DNA of 64,000 nucleotides from Trifolium pratense (Eukaryota; Streptophyta; Magnoliopsida; Fabales; Fabaceae). Where the stretch lies: assembly GCF_020283565.1 (NCBI RefSeq), contig NC_060061.1, forward strand, positions 45,359,362-45,423,361, read 5' to 3'. The notes beneath the pieces are model-generated. The model worked only from the letters and a program-made list of their open reading frames with translations, searched no databases and was not told the origin of the DNA. Positions within the stretch are counted from its first letter, which is position 1, and each line of letters begins with the position of its first letter. This document shows, piece by piece, positions 32,566 to 45,221 of the stretch. Both the position numbers and the translations under genes were made by a program.

Positions 32566-34430
32566 TAATCGACTCCCAAACTCGAAAATGGTTGCGAAGA
32601 CCATCTTTCTATTCTTTCAAGGTTTTATCGATATTTTCCTTTTCCTTCGGGAATAAATAAAGTTCGGTGGCGATTTTATTGTCTAGCGAGCGCATTCCGC
32701 CCGCGCATTTTTTCACCCGCTTCAGCTGGCGACTTCACTGCTGATGTTTTAAGAGAGTCAAGCATATCCTTGTTAGTCTTAGGGTTGTGTTTTTTTCTTT
32801 TGTTTGCTTACTTTTCCTATGTTTTACTTTCCCTTTGTTCTTGCTTTTGTATATATGTTTTATTTCATTTCTATTTATTTATTTCTATTGTGCATATATA
32901 TCAACTGTGGGGTGGAATGTTACTTGAGGGAAGCTCTACACTCGAGCTTTGAGAAAAACTTAAGATAAGATGGTAATGTTATCTTGAAGATGTTGTTATC
33001 TTGCGAGTATTTGCAATGGCGGCAATATTTTCCCCTTGGGTCCGTGACTCTAGGGACCTATTTGACCTTTGTAGAACCCAATGACTCTATCTATGGGAGA
33101 CCCTTTGAATTGGCTAGCCCAATCTCATGGGGAAGTTATGAATGAGGGTCGTGACCTTGGTTGTCACCCTTAAACAAAAAAAAAAACCCTAGAACATACA
33201 TATGAGGGGATTGGGTAGTAAATATTTAGAACCGGCCTATCGTATGGAACCCCTTACTTAAGTTATGTATTTTCAATTTCCAATTACCCTACAAACTTGT
33301 CCTTGAGGTCATACCCTGACCTTCTTTACTCACTCATGACATGTTATTAAAATATTTTTGCATACGTTAAAAAAAAAAACTTTTTGCATATTCATGCATT
33401 TTCATGCATCTACATTTCCTACGTGAAGCTCATATATCTTCCACCTTCGTTTTCCTCCAACCGTAATCCCGCTAGCCGATCTTCCACCTTTGTTTTCCTC
33501 CAACCGTAATCCCGCTAGCCGGTTTCCCGATACTCGAAGCAAATTTGAAGTATGTCTCAAGAGACTTCAAAAAGGTCAAAAGTTGTTGAGGGATGAGGTC
33601 AACCAGTTGAAGACCTAAATGAGCTTGATCATACAAATCATATTAAGGGGAGAAGGCGACCCCCCATCGAACCTGCTACAGACCTTCCAGCGCCTCAGAC
33701 ATCGGGGCTCCAATGAGACTCAACCACGGATGATGACAACCAATTATATGATGTTTTTAGTAGTAGATTAGTATAGTTTTTATAGTAATTGAAGCCCAAA
33801 AGCAAGCAAATATCGGGAAAAGTGAAGTTACAAGGACCAAAAGCAAGAAAAGTGGAAAAAGCAGCAAAAAATGGCAAAAATGTAATAAAGCAGCGCAACC
33901 ATCGTACCCACGATGAGGTTCAACGTGGCGCGATGAGAAGATGGTTAAAATTGAAGAAAATCTGCTGATAATCTTTACAATCGTGGCACGATGGCTTGTC
34001 ATCGTGGCACGATGATTACTTGAAAAATAAGCAGAAAATCCTGATCAAATCTTTCATCACACCACGATAGGATCCATCGTGGCCACGATGAGACAAAATT
34101 ACACGCCATCGTGGCCACGATGGGTGCGCAGAAAAAACCCAAACTCAGCTGAAAAACTATAAATAGAGTTTTCCTCCTTCACTATTATTCATTCCAATAC
34201 ATTCAGAAATATTGAGACTTGTCCAATATTCACTCTAGAGTAGGAGAACTCCAAGGAGGAGAAAATGAGGCCAAGGAACTCCAAGGCCAATAAGGTTTTT
34301 TTCTTTCAGTCTTTGTAACTTATTTTTTCTAGGTTAGGTGGAGTCGAGAAACTCCTTTACGAATACTTGGTTGTACTATTTATATTATTTTGGGTATAAT
34401 TATATTGCAAACAAATCAGCGAACACAACA
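32566..34430. mobile_element. Remnants of Ty3-type LTR retrotransposons
   Basis: Around 32640-32760, AATAAATAAAGTTCGGTGGC and later GGCGACTTCACTGCTGATG look like an LTR end and leader of the Tat/Ogre kind. A TCTTCCACCTT...CCGCTAGCCG duplication occurs at 33437-33520. From about 33716 a second piece begins with CATCGTGGC/CACGATGG repeats (33897-34130) and a TATA-like CTATAAATAG (34158-34167). No intact domain is left. Boundaries are uncertain. Confidence 0.4.
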
Positions 34431-34790
34431 AAAATATTATATATAAAATAAATACAAGAAAAAGTTCATAATATACATAAATACTAGTAATAGCACAACT
34501 AAAAAACGATCACCTAAATATATGACAAAGGCAAAAAAAAAAGAAAAAAAAAAAACCACCCTAAAAAAATAAATAGACCAAAAAGAACAAAACAAGCGGT
34601 GCAGTCCAACCCTTCTATGTCGTCCCAAAAAACCGAAAAATAAAAAGAACAAAACAATGGAAATAAACGGACCAAATAAAACATGTCCTAATATTGAAAA
34701 TAGAATACTTCCTCCGTCAAAAAAAAAAATAGAATAGAATAATTCCCATAAAAACTCATTTGCCCATTTCCTTTTTTTTTCCTTTGTTTT
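34431..34790. other. A-rich low-complexity DNA, no gene seen
   Basis: Long A runs and AACAAAA phrases; the minus-strand ORF here is compositional (Phe/Leu-rich) and not called. Confidence 0.5.
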
Positions 34791-35233
34791 TTAAGATTTT
34801 GGTTGTGGTTTTGATCTATCTCCATTACTATTACGATTAACTCCTAAAAACTTATCTCTGTCCTTAATCATCACTATTACTATATTGCAAAACTCATCTA
34901 AGTTTAGCTTCTCATCACTATCACTATCATAAGCACCAACAGCATCGTTCGCTATTTGGACATTCATCTCATGCTTGTCGAGCTTTGTAGCGAAATGACG
35001 AAATTCAGCTACAAATATGACATGATTATGATCCTCATCAAACTTAATGAACATTTCTGTAATCCGGTTCAATATTTCTACAACGTAACTGGTACCAACG
35101 TCGACCTCATTTTTAATGACCTGCAACTCAGCATTGGTTGCGATATGATCGATCGAACGCATTATGTTTCCAAATTCTTTGATAGCAATACAACCATCTT
35201 TGTAAGGAGTAATTGTGTTAGCTAGCATTGATA
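34791..35233 (-). CDS. Calmodulin-like exon, divergent EF-hands (CaML-like, partial)
   Basis: The open frame (ATG at 35228, 145 aa) follows calmodulin from the first EF-hand on: GCIAIKEFGNIMRS (degenerate hand 1), a truncated second hand after KNEVDV, hand 3 loop DEDHNHVIFVAE, hand 4 loop DSDSDEKLNLDE, then a Lys/Pro tail. Only hand 4 has all the usual acidic ligands; hand 3 keeps positions 1, 3, 5 and 12. No signal peptide is encoded here, but an AG at 35234-35235 would give an acceptor whose phase fits the 103-nt signal exon, the structure of secreted nodule CaMLs. The nearest upstream signal exon is at 37534, with another second exon in between. It is either an alternative 3' part of that gene, a partial CaML gene or a pseudogene. 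Confidence 0.6.
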
Positions 35234-35235
35234 CT

Positions 35236-35980
35236 ATGGGAAGACCCCATTATATAGTGTTACAAGGATAATGCATACCAAACCTTTTCTTAAGGCATAA
35301 GCAACAAGTTATCAGGCCTGGCCCAATCACTCGAAGCCCATAGGCGCGCCCTGAGCTAATATACTCCTAACATATGCTCCCCTAATCCGAGCATTGTCTA
35401 AACAGATTACAAACACAAAACAATACATGATACAGTAGCTATAGTACAATGAAAAATTAAGCATTGGAGTTGAAGGCATCACACACTCCAAGTTTCGATC
35501 TCAACTTCACAAATGATTCCAGCTTGAGAGGCTTGATCATTGACCCAGCATATAGAAAGTCTATAATTACATGATACCAGCTATCAAGTAACGATCGCCG
35601 TTTAGGCGAGCACTAGGGCAAAGGCATTGACCCAGCGTATTGAAAGTCTATAAGTATCAAGCATACAAGCATTCAAATCGACATCGCGAGGAATTTGTTA
35701 AAGTTAAAACCTCGAAACTCTTTGAACACGGAATTATAAGTATCAAGCATACAAGCATTCAAATTGACATCGCGAGGAAATAAAAATATCTCATGCAAAA
35801 AATCTAAGTCTAAGCAGAAATAAACGACGAAAGATAAAATGCATGCGGATAAAAAGAAAAATCAAAGTACAATAACATAAAGCAGACTTGAGGACTGCAC
35901 TTTGTGAAGAGGTACATCATAAGGTGCCTTCAAGGCGAGCATAATGCCGACACATAAAAAAACATTAAATTACAACAACT
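35236..35980. other. Spacer and 3' flank of the 36.0 kb gene
   Basis: 35575-35980 is the repeated flank also seen at 28360-28782 and 49235-49583 (TATCAAGCATACAAGCATT motifs). 35280-35570 is GC-richer sequence with no ORF of note, probably transposon-derived. Confidence 0.4.
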
Positions 35981-37534
35981 TTAATCTTCAGGAGGAGGAG
36001 AGACGATATGCTCGTCGCGAACTTCCTTGAACTCGTCCAAGCCCTCAGTTACCAACTCCACGCTGGGGTTCAGTACTAGCATCTGGGCGATAGCATTGTC
36101 GAAGCTGGACTTAGCGGTTTCCAACAGTAGGGATTCAGACTCGAAAATCTTTGCGATCAATGCAGCTCGACTAGAATTCTTGTATTCCCCAGCAGGATCA
36201 GCAGTCTTCTCCTCGACATTTATCGAGGTTTCAACAGAGGACTTCAGCCTTTCCTTTAAATCTAAGAACTCCTCATTGAGCTTCTTCACCTTCTTGTGCA
36301 GGACATCCGCCTTCTTAGTCAGCTCATTGATAGCCATCAAATCAGATTCCGAAACCATCAAACGGCTTTGCACGCTGGCCATTGGCTCTACAATAATTAT
36401 GGATAGAAATATAAAAGTGCAATAGAAATTAACAGATGTATATTATTAATGGGAACGGTTGTTTTAGTTGGATGATCAAGATTATAAGCATTGTTAAAAA
36501 GAAAAGGGTATTGGCGCAAATAAGTTCCCCATTTGCCATATTAAAATGGACAATGTTAATGACAAAAGCAAATAAATGAATTCCATCTCACTTGCCTTAT
36601 AAGCTAACTGCTTTTGGAGTTGGTTTTGGCAGTTACAAACTGTTGGAGTTTGTTGTAAATAGTTTGTTAGTTAGTTAGATTGTTAGTTTGATCCCTTCAA
36701 TATATAAGATAGAACATAGTGCTTGTATTCAATCAAGTTTTTCATGAATAAGAATTTCTATCTTTTGCTCATTTCTTTCTCTGCATATTCTTCTAGTTTC
36801 TCTGCAACTACTTCATCTTGTAGCTTGCATTCATGGCATACACCAAGCACAAAGTCTATTCTTCACAGACAATTAAGTAAAACTTTTTTGTTCTGTTCAT
36901 CTCATCTTGTGATTGTATTAAAAAAAAAACTTATGTTTAACCTTAAATTTAGAAAATGAATTTCATTGAACTAAATTTCTTAATCATTGCAAAAATAATG
37001 TTTTTTCTTATAATAATGACACGAGAAAGTATAGATTAAAGGAGTTTGTCTTATATGGACCCGATGCAAGGGTGGATCCTCATATTTATAGTAAGTTTTT
37101 AATAAAATATTGTTTTTAATCTCTATAAAGTCATTGTTTTTTTACCATAATGGTAAAAGGCCACCTTTTGAACCATTTTTTAATAGGTCCAAATTAAACA
37201 CACCCATACATTATGTACTGTTAACCTAAATAAATAATTTTATACATGCATGACATTTTATTTGCAAATGCTAATATAGTATATATGTGCCTTAAGGGTA
37301 CATAATATAGTAATATATAGATATATAGATATCTCCAAGTGATACATTCAAAAGTAAAAACAAAATGTCATAACAGTAAAATGTATATTCATATGACTTG
37401 CAAATGTAAATTATAGACTAGTATGACTCACTAGTATTAGAAGGCTCGGGTACATGATTTGCATCTAAAACTTGAGTTGAGAGAATAACAAAAAGAATAA
37501 CACCAAGAAACATAAATGACCTTGAGTAAGCCAT
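35981..37534 (-). CDS. Secreted nodulin-like protein, coiled-coil tail (169 aa)
   Basis: Exon 1 is 37534-37432 (103 nt signal exon) and exon 2 is 36387-35981 (acceptor TTATTGTAG; stop after PPPED). Together they give 510 nt in frame. It is the closest relative of the 28.8-30.6 kb gene: the second exon starts MASVQSRLMVSESDLM and then has the coiled coil (LTKKADVLHKKVKKLNEEF) and the ending LDEFKEVRDE. The intron is about 1.04 kb and contains a stretch (36560-36860) not present in its sister. TATA box CTATATATAG at about 37605-37614. Confidence 0.65.
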
Positions 37535-37603
37535 GTTACTTCAATTCTTTCTAATTCTAAATTACAATGCAATGTGGTTGACAAATAATAATAATGTAAT
37601 ATT

Positions 37604-37793
37604 CTCTATATATAGGACAAGAAGATTACTTTTTATGAGGCCAACAGTCAAGGAGATATATTGTAAATATTCTCTATATATAAATTAAGGAGAAACATGC
37701 ATGTGGCTAAAGAAAGTACCAAGGAGATGCTAATATTAATTTATATTGAATTGAGAATTAACATTGAGGTTGCTAAAGTCCTACTTGATCTTT
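37604..37793 (-). promoter_or_regulatory. Promoter of the 36.0-37.5 kb gene
   Basis: TATA box CTATATATAG about 70 nt before the ATG, and AAAGAT on the minus strand at 37788-37793. The CTCTT half of the nodulin pair has been changed in this copy. Confidence 0.45.
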
Positions 37794-37995
37794 CTGTAAA
37801 ACTAAGAATTTTTAATTTTTTTTTAATTTGTTGTGTCTATTTCTTTTAAATTCATTTCTTCGGAGGAATGAAGATTTTATTTTCTATTTTTAATCAAATA
37901 GTCTAGCTAGTGGCTTGAAATTCATCCTTTTAAATAAATAGAACGTCTCAAGTTCGAATACATTATTCACTACAAGAAAATATCAGATTAATTAC

Positions 37996-38050
37996 AAACC
38001 ACTAGGTTTGGTCTAGTGTTGAGGGGTTTCGTAGTAAACAAAAAAAAAAA
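37996..38050 (+). mobile_element. Internally deleted SINE (copy 2 of the duplicated insertion)
   Basis: Same site as 31015-31105 and 52111-52201; the A-box half (TTTGGTCTAGTGTTG) remains and the B-box half is gone. Flanks ATCAGATTAATTAC and ATCATATTATCTAC are the diverged target duplication. Confidence 0.7.
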
Positions 38051-38489
38051 ATCATATTATCTACCAAAATATTACTACAATATATTGTTCTAGCTAATTT
38101 GCAATTGTTTGGACATGCTTTTAGCACATCTCAAATTTTCCCGGCTAATCATTACATTTTTTTTTATATTTTCATTTTTGATTTAATTAATTTATATTCT
38201 CAATTAATCTAAAAAGGTATATGGACTAGATACATTAGATTCTCAATTAATCTAGACAGGAGGCAGTATTATTAAAAAAAAAAACTATCTCTGTTCCACC
38301 ACCACCACCACCGTTATGCACTAGGTAACTCTTCGTCATCGCTTTCTCTCTGTTTCCATCGCCGTCGTGATTCTCTCTCTCGCCGTTGTCATCGTGATCG
38401 TTATCATCACTCTTCATCCCTACCGATCTTCTTCGAGAATTTCGTCTTTTTGTCTCTGATCACTCTCCTATTACCGTCTCTAGGTTCGA

Positions 38490-39895
38490 TGTATCTCTTC
38501 GTAAAGTGTTTGTTTGTGAAAAAGTACGAAACTATAACGACGGTAAAGAAATGGTTGAAATCACAGAGAGATAAGTTTGCTGGGATTAGATTTCATTAAC
38601 TCATTCATTTGTATTTCCCTAATCAGTTATATAGATTTTAGCCATCTACCAATATTATCATGTATCACTCGTCGTACGTTTCCGTCTCCAGATACCGCCG
38701 AGATATCTATTATACCTAATAACCTTCGATGTCTCGGATGATCAATCAATACAATAGCACTAAGACCTGATACAAAAAGTTAATATTAAACCTAAATCTA
38801 TGTCTAGAATTTAAGCTTTAATAGATATCATCTTAGTTCTTTTAGATTCAAAGAGTATATGTCTATAACAATTCAAATCTTAAAATAAAACATGAGATTC
38901 AAAGATAATATCAATATTGATAGATAAACTAAAACATATATAACAAGATCAAGATAAATACATACTAATAGAGTAATTTACACCTAATCCCAACAAAAGA
39001 GAGATTACCTATTCATTTTCATGATAGCTTTATAAAAGATAAGAAGAAAAGAGAGATGAACAAACATCAATGATGATTTCCTAACAAAAGTTGTAGATCC
39101 ACCCTCAAATCCCTTTGAATCAGCCTCCTTGGGTCTCTCTTTGCTTCTGGACGTGTTTTTGAGTGTTTAGAGTGGATTAGATCTCAAATGAAGTCTGATG
39201 GCCTTTTTTAAGTGACATAAAAGTGGATTCTCGCTTAGCGACGGAACTGTTCGCTCAGCGATGGAGATTTCTTCACCCTGAAGTACTTTTTAGCCGCCAT
39301 AGCTTCGCTGGCTCTCGCTACAGCTTGCTCAGCGACGACCTTTGCTATACCTCGCTATCTGTTGCTACAACTTATCCTGCCACTAACTTGACTCGCTCTC
39401 CGTCGCTACTTCTCGCTCAACGACGACACCGATTTTTCTGCATTTTCTGACAGCTTGCGTCGCTTTGTCTGTCGATTTGTCGTCGCTTAGCCAATAACTT
39501 ATACTCAAAATCTTTATCTCTTCATTCCAAATTCCATTAAATCCAAATTTTCATAAAAAAAAGTGTTGGAATTAGATAGAAATAGCAAAAATACTAATTT
39601 TCTCATTAAAACTAATATTTACAATTAGTTTGTGTTTTTTTATATGAAATTACTTTTAAAATAAGTCAATAAGTACTTAAAATATATATGTAAAATTACC
39701 ACTTTTTGGCACTTATCATTGATCGAATGTGCTTTCGTGCTTTTTTCATCTATATGTATTATTTGATTAATTGATGGTTTATGATTTTTCTTTTTGTTGT
39801 TGATCTATGATTGTGTGTCAGTGTTTATTGAAATCAATTTTATGCTGAAAATTTTGATGAAAATGGATAGAAACTTGATTTAGGCTGATCTATGA
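38490..39895. other. Insertion in the second duplicated segment, probably LTR-derived
   Basis: The other two segments lack this DNA. Read on the minus strand from 39718 it starts TGATAAGTGCCAAAAAGTGG, a typical LTR start of legume Ty3-type elements. CGCTTAGCGACG/CGCTCAGCGATG repeats at 39229-39480 are also LTR-like. The other end and target duplication are not fixed, so the outer borders are those of the extra DNA and not of one element. The plus-strand ORF 39223-39450 is not called. Confidence 0.45.
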
Positions 39896-40283
39896 TTATT
39901 GAAAACTCATAAAGAGTTCATATTGTTTTGTTGTGTTAATTGTTGGCTGAATATTACTCTGTTCATGTTAGGGTTCCTTTTTGAAAGAGAAAAAAGTGAT
40001 TCTTATGGCATAACTTTGATTTTGGCTTAACTCTGAATATTACTCTGTTCATGGAATAAGGTTTATGGTTTTCATAGCAAGTACCAAGTAATATATTGAT
40101 ATTAAATTTCAGTAAGATTTGCAGTACAACATATGCCTTGAATTGAATCCTTGACAATAGTCTTGTGTAATAGTTCATTTGATTTGCTTGTTGTTGATGT
40201 GTTTAGTTAATTCTTTTTTTTTTCTTCATCTTCTATAATCCACTGCTAGTTAATTCATGTCTTTATTATTTATCACACTGCAG

Positions 40284-40568
40284 ATTGGTCAAGGAACTTA
40301 CAAAAGTGTTTGTAGAGCTCGCGATCTTGAAACTAACAAAATTGTTGCTTTGAAGAAGGTTAAATCCACTAATATGGATCCCGAAAGTGTTCGTTTTATG
40401 GCAAGAGAAATCATTCTCCTAAGAAGTCTCGATCATCCGAAATGTCATGAAACTTGAAGGATTGATACTTCAAAGCTTTCTGGTAGCTTGTACCTTATTT
40501 TCGAATATATGGAACTTGATCTTACAGGCCTTTCAACAATTTCTGACAACAAGTTTACTCAATCGCAG
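40284..40568 (+). pseudogene. CDK-like kinase exon fragment (copy 2)
   Basis: Same exon as 32263-32548, with better preserved residues (IGQGTYKSVCRA, ALKKVKSTN, YMELDLTGLSTIS) but the same extra A after the Leu-Asp-His codons, plus a one-base loss near GGATTGATACTTC. Both splice borders are kept. Following DNA to about 40930 looks like intron sequence without coding content. The shared frameshift shows the exon was already broken before duplication. Confidence 0.75.
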
Positions 40569-40941
40569 GTACAATCTTATGTTTATGTCAAAAACATTGG
40601 TTTCTCCTTTGGTATTTGATTTAAGGAATCAAAGCCACTGTATCTGTTGGATAGAAGCTTTTCAGCATTTTAAATTGAATATTTCCTCTAGGATTATAGT
40701 GGTATATTAAGACATGAGATATATTGAAATCGATAATTTTCTCTGTCTGGATATCTTTTTGTTGTTGTTAACTTGTCTAAGTGTATTGTAATGCAGCCAA
40801 TGAACTTAATTTGTTTATCATGCAGCCATTTAACTTGTTATTTGGAGCAGACACCAAATTTGTTTTAGGCAAATATGATGGTTAGAAAGTATGCTTATAG
40901 CCTCAATTTAATGCATATGAAATGTGGCACAGTTTAAAAAT

Positions 40942-41212
40942 GTAGGTTTAAATATCATTTTCGACCCTGTATGTTCGTGTGTTTTTGATTTTAGTCCCTG
41001 TATGTTTTTTGTTGCAAATACATCCCTTAATGTCCAAATCTTGTTGGTTTTAGTCCCTCTCGACTTACCAATTAGCTACAAACACAGTCATTTTTTAACG
41101 AGAGTGACTAAAACCAACAAGATTTGAATATTCAGGGATGTATTTGCAACAAAAAACATATATGGACTAAAACCAAAAATTCGAGAACAGGGACGAAAAT
41201 GATATTTAAGTA
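40942..41212. mobile_element. Inverted-repeat MITE
   Basis: Left TTTAAATATCATTTTCG and right CGAAAATGATATTTAA are inverted copies, continuing inward through ACATCCCTTAATGTCCAAAT and its inverse. Ends approximate; target duplication not clear. Confidence 0.65.
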
Positions 41213-41277
41213 TAACATTTTTGCTTCATTTGCCACTAATAAGATGTAATGGATGATAATTTTTACTACAAACACAG

Positions 41278-41765
41278 TCATAATGGTCCCTTAAAGAAAA
41301 AAAAAATCTGTTTTGATCCCTTAAAGACATCTTCGTTTGTCAATTTGGTATCTTACATTAGTTTTTGGCCAAAAACGTTAATTTTGCATAGGTGTTAAAT
41401 TGTCGTGTTACCTGGCACTATTGTGTGTTGCAGAAGAGAAATATTTTAATTAAAAAACAAACGAGCAAAAGTAAAGGATCATTATTTTGGGAACGACATG
41501 GTTTCTCGGATTAGGGTTATCAACATGGTGGAGAGCAGAGGATTTGGTTCGATTTTTGTCTTCGATTTCTCAAAAACGGTTTTCTAGCTTTAATGAAAAT
41601 ATTTCAGTTTTGCCACACAACAGTGTCAGGTAACACAACCATTTGACACCTATGCAAAAGTTAACTTTTTTTGTCAAAAAACTAACGGAAGGGACCAAAT
41701 TGACAAACGAAGATGTTTTTAAGGGACCAAAACGAACCTTTTTTTCTTTTAAGGGATCATTATGA
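41278..41765. mobile_element. Inverted-repeat MITE
   Basis: Left AATGGTCCCTTAAAG and right TTTTAAGGGATCATT are inverted copies, with inner inverted pair GACATCTTCGTTTGTCAATT and its inverse. No coding content. Confidence 0.65.
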
Positions 41766-41989
41766 AACCTAAAATGGGACCATTTGTTAAGGCAAATGGA
41801 ACCTCTAATTCTCATTAGTGATAGGCAAGGCCTATATAGCCAATGCACAAGGGTACAAACAATTACAATAACAAACTAACACACAAACACGATAGCTTGG
41901 GCCTTAAGTAACAAACGCGCGCTAGCACAAAAGCTTGCCAAGCTAAACACACGCACTAGGCCTAACATGGGGCATGAATGTACACTATG

Positions 41990-44900
41990 ATCAACACATA
42001 TCTAGCATAGCCTCTCCTAAACTGAAATATATCAAAAATTCAGTTTACATCTTCAAGCTTACACAAGCCAAGCAAATCTCTGATCCTGCAAAAGTTGTCA
42101 AGACTCAATGCCTTAGTCATGATGTCTGCAACTTGCTCAAAGGATGGGCAATGCAGCAATTGAACTTTTCCATCTTTAGTTAGATCTCTGAGAAAATGAA
42201 ATCTATGAGTTCCTTGATAACTTAATTGATGAGCTATTATCACAATATATGGTGATGCAGTCTTCCTTTTCTTTACTGATGTGAGCAAGAATTCTAGATA
42301 ACCAAATTGTTTGACATGAACTATTAGTTGCTGATATGAACTCTGCCTCAGTGTTGGATAGTGTAACAATTGGTTGCTTCTTTGAGGACCATGACACAAC
42401 TTTTGAACCAATCATAAACATATAACCAGATGCAATTTTTCTATCATCTAAATCTCCTGCATAATCTGAGTCTGACTAACCAGTGTGATTATCATCTTTT
42501 CCCTTTTCATACCACAAACCATAACTAATGGTTCCTTTCAAATACTTGATAATTCTCTTTACGGCAGCAACATGAATTTCAGTAGGCCTCTCTATAAATC
42601 TAGCAACTAAGCAGGGACGGACACACTAAGGGGTTGTGTGTGGGTAAAGCCACACCAGATTTTTCATATCTTTTTTATAAAAATATATGTAGTGAAAGAG
42701 AAAAATTGTGTGAGTAGTTATCGTGTGGCATTGGTTAGCCCAACAGCCATTTTGCATGATTATTTTCATTCTTTATATAATATTAGTTAGTACAAGTTGG
42801 ATACGGTCTTTTTCATTATTATTCATCAAATACATCATTTATTTTTTTAGGACATATCGTTTGGTAGAATTCGAGTTCGATTTTTAGCGGAAACAATTCT
42901 TAGCCAGATTTTTCTAACCTCGTGGCCGGACTCTGTACCCGGAAATCAAAGGACTAATGCCAAAAAAAATATATCATTTATTCAATTAGTTTAAAAAGTG
43001 AATATTTGATTATAATTAAAGTAGGAGAAAGTAGTTTCTTAAAAAATATACAATTTTTAATCATAACGAAAACAATTGTACCACTTTAATTCTTATGTTC
43101 GAGAGGACACAAATTTTGCAAATTTAAAAGGACTTTTAGATCTTTGTGCAAAACTTGTGTAAACAAATAAGTGCAACACATATGATTTAGTTTATAAGCT
43201 TTTGAAAATGGCTTTAGTCTTGCCGGTAGCAACTGCAAATGTGGAACGCATTTTTTCATCTATGAATTAATTTAGTAAAGAGTCTGCTATGTAACAAAAT
43301 GAGTGATCAATGGTTAAATGACCGTCTTGTAACTCTTATAGAAAGAGATGTTCTTGCAACAATTGACAATGATGTAATTTTAGCTCATTTTCAACAAATG
43401 GATGGTAGACGATTTTCGTTGTAAATGTATTGTACTTAACAATATTATATCTTATTTTTCGTATAATTTAGTTCATTGTTTCTTCATTTTTATATTTTTT
43501 TTGTCACATTTTCTTTAAGATTTTAGCCACACCAGATTTTCATGTCTGAATATGTCCCTGCAACTAAGCATACTGAAAAAGCCAGACCAGGTCTAGTGGC
43601 AAGAAGATACATTAAACAAACAACCATTTGCTTGTAGTTAGTTGAGTCCCAGGCTATACAAGTTTCATCTTTCTTCAATTTGTTTCTAGGCACAATATGA
43701 TTGCACACACTATTGCAATTCTCCATGTTGAATCTCTTTAGAATTTCACAAGCATATTTCTGCTGACACATAAAAACACCTTCCTTAGTCTGCTTTACCT
43801 CAATTCCAAGAAAGTGTCTCATTTTGCCCAAATCACTCATAGCAAAGTTCTTTTCCATAGAAATTTTGAAATTGTCAAAAAAAATTTGATCATTACCAGT
43901 GAAAATTAGATCATCAACATACAAGCTTACAATGATGATTTTTCCATGTGCTTCCTTCTTTACAAATAGAGTGTGCTCATGAGCACATTTGACAAACCCT
44001 TCCTTGCTAAAATAGGCCTCAATTTTGCTGTACCAAGCTTTTGGAGCTTGTTTCATGCCATAGAAAGATTTCTTCAATCTATACATCATTTCTTTCTTTT
44101 GCTTCTGATAGCCTAATGGTTGCTCCACATATACTACTTCATCTAATTCACCATGTAGAAAGACACTTTTCACATCAAGTTTAAACACATCCCAGTTTTT
44201 AGCTGCCGCTATAGCTAGTATTGTCCTTATAGTATACCATTTGGCAACAGGAGCAAATACTTCATTGTAATCATTACCATGTTGCTGAGAATAGCTTTTA
44301 GCTACCAATCTTGCTTTGTGTTTTTCATTTTTTCCTTGTCAGTTTCCAAGTGTCATTGCTTTCAATTGCTGCAATTTCAGTGTCCATAGCTTGTTTCCAC
44401 ACTCATGCTTAGCTGCTTCACTGTATGTTATAGGATCTTCACTTGGACTAAAGAAAACTTGACCGTCACTAATTTCACCTGTTTCATAGTCTCCAGTTTC
44501 ATAATCATTGAGATAGCCGGGTTTCTTAGATACTCTCTTCGCTAATCCATTTTCATCAATGTCATTTTCTTCTTCTGAATCAGGTACAACTAGATCCATA
44601 TCTTCAGTATGAGCATTACTAGCATGATCTTCTACTTCATTTGCATTTTCACTATGATTACTTTTTGAGCAAGTCTCTGCATCATCTTCACAATCAATTA
44701 TCTGTTTATTTGTATTGGATTTCTCAGCATCTTTGTTTTCCCAATTCCACTGCTTTCCTTCATCACACTTCACATCTTTGCTGACAACAATTTTCCTTTT
44801 AATAGAGTCATACAATTTATATGCCTTTGATTCTTCACTTATGCCTAAGTGAATACATGTTGTGCTCTTATCATCCAACTTTTTCCTCAGATTGTCTGGT

Positions 44901-45221
44901 ACATGTACATAAGCAATACAGCCAAAAACTTTGAAGTGACTCACTGATGGCTTGATTCCACTCCAGGCTTCTTCTAGTGTTATATCTTTTACTGCAAAAG
45001 TAGGGCACCTGTTTAGTATGTGCACAGACCAATTTACTGCTTCAGGCCAAAATGTCTTTGGAACATTCTTCTCATTGATCATACACCTGACCATATTCAT
45101 TATGGTTTTATTTTACCTTTCAGATACTCCATTTTGATGAGGAGTGTAAGCAGCTGTGAGTTGCCTTTTTATCCCATGGAGGTCACAAAATTCATTGAAA
45201 GCAATTGAGGTATATTCACCT
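41990..45221 (-). mobile_element. Decayed Ty1-copia retrotransposon (Tork-like), 5' truncated
   Basis: On the minus strand, 45221 down to 44339 holds the end of the integrase with Asn-Gly and RCMINEKNVPKTFWPEAVNW, then an acidic spacer; 44308-43523 holds reverse transcriptase (WDVFKLDVKSVFLHGELDE, SLYVDDLIFTGND, FLGIEV); 42421-42040 holds RNase H (LSNTEAEFISATNSS, IYCDNSSSIKLS). Several stops and frameshifts break it, including one between the integrase and RT frames near 44320. A polypurine tract AGGAGAGG lies near 42012-42019 on the minus strand and a piece of 3' LTR follows to about 41780. It cannot move by itself. The hAT at 42612-43560 separates RT from RNase H. Confidence 0.8.
42612..43560 (+). 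mobile_element. Deleted hAT element with a transposase C-terminal fragment
   Basis: Flanked by a perfect 8-bp duplication CAACTAAG (42604-42611 and 43561-43568). Ends CAGGGACGGACACA and, read inward from the right, CAGGGACATATTCAGACA. Around 43200-43420 the plus strand, with a few frame breaks, resembles the C-terminal dimerisation region of a hAT transposase (an Asn-Val-Glu-Arg followed by a Ser-rich stretch, then Asp-Gln-Trp-Leu-Asn-Asp and an Ile-Glu-Arg-Asp-Val). The N-terminal zinc finger and catalytic region are missing. Confidence 0.8.

Noticed and set aside
33695..34002. Phe/Leu-rich minus-strand ORFs resembling membrane proteins
   Set aside because: They lie in retrotransposon remnant DNA and overlap each other in different frames.
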